Below are positions 51,601 through 61,656 of a stretch of DNA of 64,000 bases, in pieces. The DNA comes from Strongylocentrotus droebachiensis (taxonomy: Eukaryota > Echinodermata > Echinoidea > Camarodonta > Strongylocentrotidae). Below the pieces are notes generated by a model. That model did not search any database. It was not told the origin of the DNA and saw only the letters and a list, made by a program, of their open reading frames with translations. The translations under genes were made by a program, and so were the position numbers. Each line of letters opens with the position of its first letter. Within the stretch, counting starts at the first letter, position 1. The stretch lies in assembly GCA_035222895.1 (NCBI GenBank), contig JAVYIG010002120.1, forward strand, positions 186,001 through 250,000, given 5' to 3'.

Positions 51601-51959
51601 GTGCGACGTCATCCAAATTTGCCGATTAACAAATGCATAGCATCTACTACCCTCCTTCCCTATCCTAAATGTTAATTATTCCATGGTTTAATTAGGCTCT
51701 TTATCAAATTAAAAAACATTTTGAAGTAATCATTACCCCCTATAATATTGAAACATGCAACTAATTTGTTTCTACACCGTGATCGACCTGAAAACAAATA
51801 CAAAAAAGTAATTAGCCCCTTTTTGTATCTGAATCCACATATCAGTGATAAAAAATAATCATGCGAGCGCGAGGCATTACGAACTGATTTTTCCCTCAAC
51901 AGTGACAGGAACTGGGCTTATGAAGCCCTTCAAAATTTCTGTCGGCAAATAATGCGTCA

Positions 51960-52210
51960 CTCTTTTCCTCTTTCCTTCCCTACTTCTTTCATTTTTTTTT
52001 CTCTCTCTCTCTCTCTCTCTCCTCCTTTTCTTTCTCTTTTTCTTTCCTTTCTTTCCCTTTTTTCTTCTTTTCTTTCTTTTTCTTTTTCTTTCCTTTCGTT
52101 TACTTTTCTCTTTTCTTCTTTTCTTTCTTTTTCTTTTTCCTTCCTTTCTTTTCCCTTTTCTCTTTTCTTCTTTTCTTTCTCTTTCTTTTTCGTCGGGGGG
52201 GGGGGGGGCA
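51960..52210. repeat. Pyrimidine-rich tract ending in poly-G
   Basis: CT and CTTT repeats over about 230 bp followed by a G-run. The 98-103-residue open frames seen on both strands reflect composition. Confidence 0.9.
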
Positions 52211-52888
52211 ATCCGGCCCCTTCCCCCCCATTGTCAGCCCGAAAATCAATCATTTTTTTGTGATTTGTGTACAGAACATATGGAAATATTATTTTTCATT
52301 GGTTATTTGGACTTGTTTAAAGTTTAGGGGTTTGTTTTGGGGTCAAAACAGTTGAACTAGAGTTAAAAATAAAATAAAATAACAAAAACTATGAAATACA
52401 TGAGTTAAAAAACAAAGAAATTATAAAAACAAGAGACAACATAAGAATTAACCTGGTTCTTCCAATTTTTGTGTTGTATTATTATTCCAAATGGTCTAAC
52501 GAATATGTGTAGTGAAAAAGAATGCTAAATATATATATAATATTTGATTTATGGGTAAAATTGTGAATTTATGATCTTATTTGCATAAATTACCATAAAT
52601 ATGCAAATGAGTGAATTTTTCAAGAAATTTAAATTACCATAGTATTCTATACACTTCACTTGACATGACTAACATATTTATTTAAAATAAGTTGTGATGA
52701 AGCTATGAGTCAGTCCCCTCATGCATTCTTAAAAACCTTAATTAAGGTGTTACAATTAAACCATCTTGTGCTCATTATGAAAATCAGGTTAGTAATGATG
52801 TTCCAGCCCAAACTGCCAAATCTTTAAGAACAACCTAAAAGTATCTGTAGTAAAATTTATTAAAATGATTGGCCCCATCTATTTCTGT

Positions 52889-53326
52889 ACAGGTGAACTT
52901 GCACGGCAAGCCACATCAATGCAGAGGTTTGGACAGGTATTCAGGGAGGATTCAGAGGAAGGAGAGAGAGAAGAAGGAGGGATGGAGCAACAAGAGGAAG
53001 GAGAGATGGAGCAACAAGAGGAAGGAGAGATGGAGCAACAAGAGGAAGGAGAGATGGAGCAACAAGAGGAAGGAGAGATGGAGCAACAAGAGGAAGGAGA
53101 GGCGGAGCAACAAGAGGAAGGAGAGATGGAGCAACAAGAGGAAGGAGAGACAGAGCAACAAGAGGAAGGAGAGACAGAGCAACAAGAGGAAGGAGAGACT
53201 GAGCAACAAGAGGAAGGAGAGACGGAGCAACAAGAGGAAGGAGAGACGGAGCATGATAATGAAAGCACAGAAATCACAGACTCCGAACTATTGAGAATTG
53301 ATGATGAATATTTATTTAGTGAATAG
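52889..53326 (+). CDS. Possible last exon of an acidic repeat protein (24-bp minisatellite)
   Basis: After TTTCTGTACAG, a plausible splice acceptor, the frame runs GELARQATSMQRFGQVFRED, then 11 copies of an 8-residue unit of the form (Met/Thr/Ala)-EQQEEGE, then EHDNESTEITDSELL and a stop at 53324-53326. The repeat unit is 24 bp, so it stays open in other frames on both strands as well, and length alone proves nothing. The non-repetitive acidic C-terminus with a defined stop is the best argument for coding. No upstream exon was recognised. It could equally be a non-coding minisatellite. Confidence 0.3.
   Translation, partial: TGELARQATSMQRFGQVFREDSEEGEREEGGMEQQEEGEMEQQEEGEMEQQEEGEMEQQEEGEMEQQEEGEAEQQEEGEMEQQEEGETEQQEEGETEQQEEGETEQQEEGETEQQEEGETEHDNESTEITDSELLRIDDEYLFSE
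52977..53252. repeat. 24-bp minisatellite, about 11 units
   Basis: Unit GAGCAACAAGAGGAAGGAGA plus four variable bases; units differ mainly at one codon (ATG, GCG, ACA, ACT or ACG). The first units are identical and the last ones vary. Confidence 0.95.
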
Positions 53327-53354
53327 TTAATCAGGCCTGATAATTACCAGATTT

Positions 53355-53970
53355 TTGTCTCGCCTGCGTAGCAAAAAGCAAGCAAGACATACAGTGTAGG
53401 CGCCACTTTTCTGGTGACGGCGACAGCGTCAACATAAAAAACTTAACCTCAGGTTAAGTTTTTGAAATTTTAGTATAATTTTGAAAGTATAAGTTCTTAT
53501 TCAATGAAACTTGGATCAAATGGTAATCAAGTATCCCCAATCATGTGAGTAGAATTTCAGGTCACAAAGTCAAGGTCAAAGGTCATTTCAGGTCAACAGA
53601 CTTGGACTATGTTGTGGCATCATCATCGAAAACTTAACCTCAGGTTAAGTTTTTGAATTTGAAATATAATTTTGAAAGTATAGGTTCTTATTCAATGATT
53701 CTTAGACTAAAGGGTTATCCAGTATCCCCAATCATTTGATTTGTCTTTTAGGTAACAAAGTCAAGGTCAAATGTAATTTGAGGTCTGCAAACTTAGACTT
53801 TGTTGTGGTATATACCTCAAGATTTTGAATATTTAGCATAATTTCAAGTGTTTGTTCAAATTCCATGAAACTTGTACACAAGGGTTATCAAGTATCACAA
53901 ATCATATGACGCGAATTCCAGGTCACAAAGTCCAGGTCAAAGGTCATTTTAATCAGTAGACTTGGATTAT
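53355..53970. repeat. Degenerate tandem repeat (about 190 bp) with palindromes and AGGTCA motifs
   Basis: About three units. Each contains CTTAACCTCAGGTTAAG flanked by A and T runs (perfect arms of about 13 bp around 53450 and 53641), an ATTCAATGA block, and GGTCACAAAGTCAAGGTCAA. Starts with CTCGCCTGCGTAGCAAAAAG. Likely a dispersed repeat family. Confidence 0.7.
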
Positions 53971-54599
53971 GTTTTCACAACTTAATATGAGAATAAATAT
54001 TTTTTTATTATTTGTTCATATTCCATTAAAGTTATCAATCATGGAACAAATTATAGTAAATAATTTTTCTGATGATTCTTAGCCAATACTCGATTCGAAA
54101 TGCTGATTGTATTCAGAAGATTTTTTTTTTGGGGGGGGGGTGCCCTGCTCATAGGCCACCCTGCCTATAAATAATGTCCCAACCTCAATTTTTCATCATA
54201 TCGAATTGCGTAATGCAGGCGAGAGCGTTCCCCTTGCTTAATTTTTTTCCCAGATTTTTTTCTTTCCTTTTCTCCCCCCCCCCCCCCCCGAGTTATATAT
54301 TATATATCACAACTACATATTTTGAGTTTTTCATCGTCGCAGCTCCTAATGTACGGCCGTACCGGGAGCACCAGTAAATTTTTATATTCAATTTTTCTCA
54401 AAAGCAGAAGGTGTTTTAGGGGCTAATTTGTATTGTGCTTATAATACATCCACAGGAGCATCCAAATATTTGAGACTACCAGTTAGTGCCCAGTTAATTC
54501 GAATAATGCTTATACATGTACCAGCTAATGCTCAATTGTTGTTTTGTTGTAGAATAGTGCCATGATACCACGTACCTTATAATAATAAAAATAATAATA

Positions 54600-55030
54600 T
54601 ATTCATTTGTAAAGCGCAATAACTATGTGGATATATTCTACTGCGCTGTAAGAGCTCCTAAATGCTGTGCTATACATACTATATGAACAAGTGAGTTTTG
54701 AGTTTTCAGTCTTGATTTAAAATTATCTAATGATGGGGCTTTCCTTATTTCTAGAGGTAATCTATTCCATAATCTAGGGGCAGCACAAAGAAATGACCGG
54801 TCTCTGAGGGTTACTTTGGTTTTATATGGGGGCATTTGCAAAAAAAATGTGTCTTGTGTACTACAAAGGTTACGACCATGAGTTTGAGACTTGATTTGCA
54901 ACAATTCAGTAACGAAACTAGGAGTTTGACCATTTAGAGCTTTGTAACCTGTCATTAAAATTTTAAATGATTCTCTGGCGAACTGGCAACCAGTGTAGTT
55001 CCTTTAGAAGTGGGGTTATTTGAGAGATGG
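54600..55030 (-). pseudogene. 3' end of a LINE-type reverse transcriptase ORF (truncated)
   Basis: The minus frame at 54955-54638 ends with TLRDRSFLCAAPRLWNRLPL and continues to DNFKSRLKT, a typical C-terminus of non-LTR retrotransposon ORF2. Just upstream, in a second frame, PLLKELHWLPVRQRII precedes the YKALNGQTPS segment; a one-base deletion near 54965 separates them. The upstream domains are missing (5' truncation, usual for LINEs). An ATT-rich microsatellite near 54580-54600 marks the 3' end. Confidence 0.75.
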
Positions 55031-55409
55031 GAGGCTGCAAATTAGTCGTGCACTTGTTGTTGTTTTTTGTATTTTGGACCCGCTGCTACTTGGAAATTTG
55101 TGAGTCTGGCAATCCATACAATAAACTAATACAGTAATCTAGATAACCTGTGACACATGCTTATACCAGTTAGTGCCTTGACCGTATTGGATTGTACATC
55201 ATAACTTTTTATCTTTAATCAGTCTTTTAGTTTGTAATTGCTAAATCTTTGATCTTTAATCAATTTTGTAGTTTGTAATTGCTAAATCTTTGATCTTTAA
55301 TCAGTTTTTTAGATTGTACTTGCATATTTCTGTTATTTTGATAGCTGGTAGCCAAGGATTTTGAAATTTATAGGTTATAAGTTGATGGCATTATTTGTAT
55401 TTAATTTGT

Positions 55410-56170
55410 CAATATACAGTTGTACCATTTAGTGCCCAGTTGGTTGGTATAACATTTATACCATTTAGTGTCCTCTATAAGCGTTAAAACAACTTACAGG
55501 TTACTAAATTGGTTCAAACGTTATTACAACCTACAGAGCACTAAATGGGGCACTGAGTGGTATAAGCGTTATACCAATCTACAGGGCGATAAATGGTATA
55601 GGCGTTATACCAATCTACAGAGCACTAAATGGTATAACGCTTATACCACTCAGTGCCCTGTAGGTTGGTATAACGCTTATACCATTTAGTGCCCTGTAGA
55701 TTGGTATAACGCTTATACCATTTAGCGCCCTGTAGATTGGTATGACGCTTATACCATTTAGCGCCCTGTAGATTGGTATAACGCTTATACCATTTAGCGC
55801 CCTGTAGATTGGTATAACGCTTATACCATTTAGTGCCCTGTAGATTGGTATAACGCTTATACCATTTAGCGCCCTGTAGATTGGTATAACGCTTATACCA
55901 CTCAGTGCCCTGTAGGTTGGTATAACGCTTATACCATTTAGTGCCCTGTAGATTGGTATAACGCTTATACCATTTAGCGCCCTGTAGATTGGTATAACGC
56001 TTATACCATTTAGCGCCCTGTAGATTGGTATAACGCTTATACCATTTAGCGCCCTGTAGATTGGTATAACGCTTATACCATTTAGTGCCCTGTAGATTGG
56101 TATAACGCTTATACCACTCAGTGCCCTGTTGGTTGGTATAACACTTATACCATTTAGTGCTCAGTTGATA
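55410..56170. repeat. 36-bp satellite with dyad symmetry, orientation reversed near 55635
   Basis: About 15 units run rightward from 55635, each containing GCCCTGTAGATTGGTATAAC, then GCTTATACCATTTAGC. Some three to four units before 55635 run the other way. Every unit contains GGTATAACGCTTATACC, seven-base arms around a three-base centre. Degenerate units are scattered back to about 54470. Confidence 0.9.
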
Positions 56171-56174
56171 GATG

Positions 56175-59100
56175 TAACATTTATTTTAACCTATTAATGT
56201 TGCTATAGTAATAAGAGTCATAAGTCTTGTAATTATCTTTATTTGTTTGTATTTCTGAAATTATCATGCCATTTGCTTTACTATGCTTATTTTTCAATAC
56301 TGAATGTCTTGCTTTACAAATAAAAATAAAATTACCAAAACAAAATGATTGAAGGCCTGTTTTATTATTCGTTGCCATTGTAACACATTAACAATTCATG
56401 TGTAATTTATAAATTTGATAACTTTGCAATTCATAAAATATTTTAATATTAGGCAGAACCCTCACTTAAAGGGTTATGATAAATTTGTAATTAATTCTGG
56501 CTACTGGTATCTTTCACATAGCCTTGAAGAAAAGTAAAAGAAAAATCCAGAACCTGAAAACTAAACAATTTCGGTGTAAATCTGGATTTCTGCTGTCCAG
56601 ATTGAAATAATTTGTTGTTGTACGCTAGTGGCTACAGGACATGGTCTGATAATTCTATCGTGAATAACATGGCGGATTGCTAGACTTAAGTTGTCTGATT
56701 TGTTCGTATTGGACATCGAATCTGTAGGCTATTCCGAAAAGCATCCCCCCTTTATTGCATTGACGCCCACAGGCGACAAAGCCTTGTTGTCTCTCTTTCT
56801 TCTTTTCCATTCTTCTTGTCCATCGTTCTAATTTTATGTTAAAACCAGCATAATTGACATTTTGGCATTTTTGTTTTATTTATGCCCGAGTGGGTCTAAT
56901 GGCCTCTAGAGGCCTATACATAAGACCTCCTCCCCAACTGCTGTTTTAACAGAAATAAATCATAATTTAATTACGTATTTATTTCATTTCATTAAACATT
57001 TTTCCTGTGATCCAGTCTCTGTACTTTTTCATTTTCTTTCTTTTCATTTATAACTAAAATGAAGGCAGATATGGGAAGGGTCATGATTGGTCAGAGCAAA
57101 TTGACGTGTTTGTTTGGAATCTTTCAAACTTTTGTATTACTGCATTTGTTAGCCAAGAAAACCTTTTAGAATAAAACAACCTGACTCCCATAGTAGCGTT
57201 TTAAACATTGATAAGCCCCCCCCCCCCCCCAAAAAAAAAAAAACCAAACAGATTATTTTGATTTTATATGATAAATTGCAAGAAATAGAAATTATCAACG
57301 GCTTCGATCATTTCTTTAAAAATAGATTTATAAGCTAATAAAACAATATAGACCTAATAAACTTAAATTTGTTTTACCCCTATTTTCAAACTATTCTCGA
57401 ATCCTTACAGAGTATAATTCAGGTTATTTTGCCACCTTTAGAAGTTGTCCGCATCCAATAGACGAAAAGGATTATTTTGTATTTCTTTATCAATTTAAAA
57501 TTTGCCATTACTGTGCATCCCTTACAGATTTATAACATTTTTTTTTATTCGGTTGTACTGATTACGAAACTTGAATTGTGGGGCCGGGGGGGGGGGGGGG
57601 GGGTGATCGAGGCTCTTTGCATCATCCCATATCCTCCCTTCATTTTTTTTTTTTTTTTTTGGGGGGGGGAGTGAACTTTAAGGTCACTCTACATGATAGA
57701 AAAAACAGATTTTAAATATCATAAACTATTTTCTTAATTGTAATGGGTTTCATCAGTATAGTTATTGTTCAATACTGTAAAGACAGTGTAGGACACGGGC
57801 GAGCTGATGTGGATAGCGAATTTTTGGAATCATTGGAATTTTTATTTCAAAATAATTATAGCGCAAATTCCCTCACAGTCATCGTCCTTGCATTAAAACT
57901 AACGTTGTAGCGTTTTGGGAAAATAAACCTTGAATTTCTGGTACACCTGCCCTCGCTTTCTATCAGCACAAATAGTGAAGATATAGCAATTCTGATACAG
58001 AAAGAGAAAAAGATTTGCGAGCGAGCGAGCAAGCCAAAATAATGAAGTTTTTTTCACAGAAATGTTTTTTCTTCTTTTTCATCCAGCATAATTCTATTGT
58101 CAAGGAGGGGTGTACAAATTGGCGATTATGGAGGAGGATTATTGTTTACTTTCCTTCATAAGACACAAAGTGTAATATACACGTTGGTCGCCTTTCTATC
58201 ACAATGGATTACCATCTTTATCAGAAAGGAACTTGGATTATGATAATAATCGAGAACATACTTTGTGAGCAAGCGAGTGATCTGGAATTTTTTTTAAAAC
58301 TTCGTCATAGAACGCTTGTTTTTATATCCAGAGATATTTTGTATTCATATATAGATTGACTTTTTGAAATAGTGATAAAAAATATCATCATTGTCTGGAA
58401 TATACTGTTACAATGAAGATCCTGGTGATAAATACAATGAAAATAAATAGTGCTTGAATGAAATAAGTATAACTAGAGATGATATATTCCTTTCCCTTAA
58501 CTAAGATATTACCTTTAAATAAACTGATTTGAAGTACGGTGTTAAACCTAGTGTTGGTGCTTAATTTCCCGTACAACACCTCTTAACTAAAACTTGAAGT
58601 CACACATTCTTTCACTACACAAGTCCACAACAAACGGGTGCAAACACACTTAAACACATGCCTGTTGTGGAAGGTTATTAATACTACTCGATCAATGGTC
58701 GAAGGGGTCCTCCAAGCAATTTTACACAACAATGGAGAAATAGGTTGCTTTAAGATAGGCACTTTGTTTGGCCCTCACTCCATCCATAAAAAGCAAAGAA
58801 AACACTAACAGAATCGTACGAGACTCTTTGCAATAAAATCTTTTTATTTCCCAACAATGTCTTTACAATCTTAATCTTTTGAATCTTACAAAAACTGCCT
58901 AAGCCATTAAATACAAGTTGTTCACCCCGTGGTTGGGTACTCTGCATACGCTGATAATTACATAATGGATTTTATTCAAAAAATGGCTGAGGTGATGGAA
59001 ATCTATTACATTCTTTTTAAACCTTGCACTCAACAAATCCAATCCGTTCCTTTGAATTTCAAAGAGAGAGGACTTAGAGCCATAGAAATTAAATTACACA

Positions 59101-59950
59101 TTATACAGGACATGATTAATCACTTCAACTTTCCTTGCCCTAGTATGGCAATCATTGTAAAAATGCTTAACACCTTCTTTTACTTCCCACAAAGTGACAA
59201 AAATAAAATAGTGCAGAAGGAAAACACACCAACATTGAAACATTGTTGGTGTTAGATCACAAGCCGATTAATATACTTACTGGCCTTACTGGCCTTAAAT
59301 TTTTACAAATGTACACATTTCCATGTACCTTTACTCAATTTGTATTATAATGTAAACGATATTGTGATGGTCTTTGCCTAATTTTAGTTTGCATTCTTTC
59401 CTCTAGCTTTATCTTCTAATTTACTATTCTAATTTAGTAAATGTTTGTATAAATATAATTTTGATTTCTATCTCTTCCCCTATGTCATAGCCTCCATTCT
59501 TGCTCTCCCTTCCTCATGTTAGTCTATCTCTCTTTCTCTCTCTCTGTAATGATAACCCCTCTATCAATCTTTTCGCCATCAACTCTTGATATGTTCCTCC
59601 TCTTCTCCTTCTCGTTCATCATCACGATCATCATCATCATCTCAAAACTGTATTAATCAATCTATAAGACTCTTTAGATTGATCAATACAGTTCTTATAA
59701 CATATGACCTTTATGTACAAACAATAAACCAAATGGTCACAATCATTTAATAAAAAGTGGTAAGAACAATTATTCCAACTCTATGGGCAACAACGTAATC
59801 TCCATTTTCTCCTCGTTCAAATATTGGCTTCTTTTTCATTCTTTACTTGTGTTACTTCTCTATCTCTCTGACTATACTCACAAGAAAGTAGAATCAAAGG
59901 TTTGACATGAAACAGTCTAGAAAATGAACTAAATTTATTCAAGTATCAAA
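56175..59950. other. Repeat-poor stretch without a supported gene
   Basis: AT-rich DNA with G/C runs at 57216-57227, 57585-57603 and 57660. A 108-residue plus-strand frame at 58929-59255 has no recognisable domain, and the GC and codon pattern do not stand out. A small hairpin (ACACCAACA/TGTTGGTGT) ends that segment. Confidence 0.4.
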
Positions 59951-59960
59951 TGATTTTGAA

Positions 59961-60390
59961 TTACAGACGTCTTTCTCCCACGAGATGAAACAAATATCTC
60001 CCTAACCAAAAACTGGCAAAATAACTAAATGCCTTTCCCTCTTTATAGTCTCTCATTCTTCCCTCTAGTGATGGAGGGTCCTTATCCACTAGGTACACAC
60101 AAATGTCTCTATACATAGTAGACGACCAGCTCTGCAGTCTGCATGCCTCCCCCCCCCCCCCCCCCCCCCTCTCCATCCATCGTCCAGTTTATCTCTACCT
60201 CGGATGGCTGAACAGCTACCGCCAGCGTCAAGGCAGAGAACACCCATAAAATAATGACTACTCGATTTCCAAGCTTAAGTCCCCTCCTTGTAGAAAGTCA
60301 CGTAACACTTCTGTTGTCCATTGTGAAATGAGCTCTCTCGTAGCTTCTACGTTATCTTCTGATTCATCGGCCATAGTGTTCGATGATGCT
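59961..60390 (-). pseudogene. Decayed coding fragment resembling mobile-element-associated SAP-like proteins
   Basis: A frame from ATG 60374 reads MADESEDNVEATRELISQWT, then TEVLRDFLQGGDL, recalling a SAP-like helix pair. It stops at 60258, but in the next frame KLGNRVVIILWVF and LTLAVAVQPSE continue the expected pattern up to a GTAGAG donor, so a one-base shift is likely. After a G-run, YRDICVYLVDKDPP..LEGRM and DYKEGKAFSYFAS resemble the tyrosine-rich segment found downstream of such domains in invertebrate repeat-encoded proteins. The family assignment is from memory of the pattern only. Confidence 0.35.
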
Positions 60391-60479
60391 GCAACTGATA
60401 AATAAAAGGAAAAAGAAAATCAAATTTAAGTTTGTGACAAAAGAACCATCATCACTTCTTCAACACTAGATCGTGTAGC

Positions 60480-60870
60480 AGACGTGTATGCAGGGGGGAG
60501 GGAGTTTCGGGGGTTGAACCCCCCCCCCCCCCTCCTCCAATTTTGTTTATGTGTGTGTGTGTGTTTTTGAGGAAACCCCCCCCCCCTCACTTTTTTAATA
60601 ACAAAAATAAATTAAACATTTTTTGTGCTAAAGGGTGACCCAAAAAAGGTGACCTTACCCCCCACCAACTGAACGAAATATTGGTCTGCCAAATGTTCAT
60701 ATTTTCGGGGAAAAAAAGAAGGAAAAAAAAAGTGCTCTTACCACCCCCCGGCTTATATTCACCGGCTGGCCGAGTCGTTGTGAAATTGACTGCGTGATTT
60801 TCACATATTACCCCCCAGCCCCCCCCCCCCCCCCCCCTCGAAAAAATCCTCTGTACGCCCCCGTCATGTA
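60480..60870. repeat. Dispersed G/C-run element with inverted ends
   Basis: Starts GACGTGTATGCAGG and ends CCTCTGTACGCCCCCGTC, imperfect inverted repeats. The inside is alternating C-runs and T-rich blocks like those at 36973-37345. Confidence 0.55.
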
Positions 60871-61499
60871 GATCCTCAAGTAGAGCTCATTGATATCATA
60901 TCGACAAATCTATCGTTTTCATGGCCTCTTTTACTTTCTTACATTTATGATTTCTAATTGCAATCACTATCTAGAGGTCTAGGCCTAACTGTCGGCCATT
61001 CTAGTAGACCCTATTCCATTATCAATTATAGGACCTAGAAAGTCTATTCATATTTCATGAGACATAAATCTCATATTACTGTACATTTCTACCTAAAACA
61101 CGAGTGTTAAGCAGCTTAAAAGGCAATCAGTCTACTTAAAATGCACACACATTTGAACATACGGGACTAGATCTAGGCCTACATTTACTAAAGTTGGATC
61201 TCGGCCCACCCTCATTACGTCGTATTATCAGCTTTATTAGTCATAAAATGAATAACCACAAACTTTGGTTTCTTACCGTACAAATGGATTGGAAGAAAAT
61301 CACTGCAGAATAGCGGACTATGTATAAGATTATATGATGTTGATTCGATAAGAATCCCGTTGTTCAGTTGTTTGCAACAACAGGACAGCTGATCACGGCG
61401 AAGGTGAAAATGGACTAGAATTATGTCCCGGCATGCTTTGCGATGAAACATGCAGCAAGCGGAGACCGTATACCACTCATAAAAACGATACCTTCAGAA

Positions 61500-61656
61500 T
61501 GGAACGATAGCTGCAAAACGGAACACTATCTGCCAGCCACTCTGCGTGGTGGGTTACAATATCTGCCGGCAGATTTTGTGACGGGAACAATATCTGCCGG
61601 CGGATTTTGTTCCGCGAACACGATCCGCCAGTCACACTAAACGCCGTCACACCGGC
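61500..61656 (-). mobile_element. Dispersed element at the end of gene F
   Basis: Reverse-orientation relative of 51164-51346. Its end CCGGTGTGACGGC (61655-61643) runs into the gene F frame and contributes Cys-Asp-Gly-Val and the TAG stop. The element consists of repeated CCGCCGGCAGATATTGTTCC-like blocks. Confidence 0.65.

Larger units (their letters stand above)
47800..52860. other. Intergenic region right of gene E
   Basis: No supported gene. To about 47890 it is paralogous to the gene A 5' flank. It then contains a G-run (48250-48266), the 276-bp tandem pair, an element starting ACCGGTGTGACGGC (51164), G-run tracts and a pyrimidine tract. Confidence 0.45.

Noticed and set aside
51952-52263. 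Frames of about 100 residues on both strands
   Set aside because: Pyrimidine tract; open in several frames because of composition.
55410-56170. CRISPR-like array
   Set aside because: Units are contiguous with no unique spacers, and the DNA is eukaryotic; it is a satellite.
58929-59255. 108-residue plus-strand frame
   Set aside because: No recognisable motif, no acceptor or promoter support, and nothing similar elsewhere in the window. Kept only as a remark.
61215-61451. 78-residue minus-strand frame left of gene F
   Set aside because: No similarity to any WSC-receptor tail, no acceptor in phase, and unremarkable composition.
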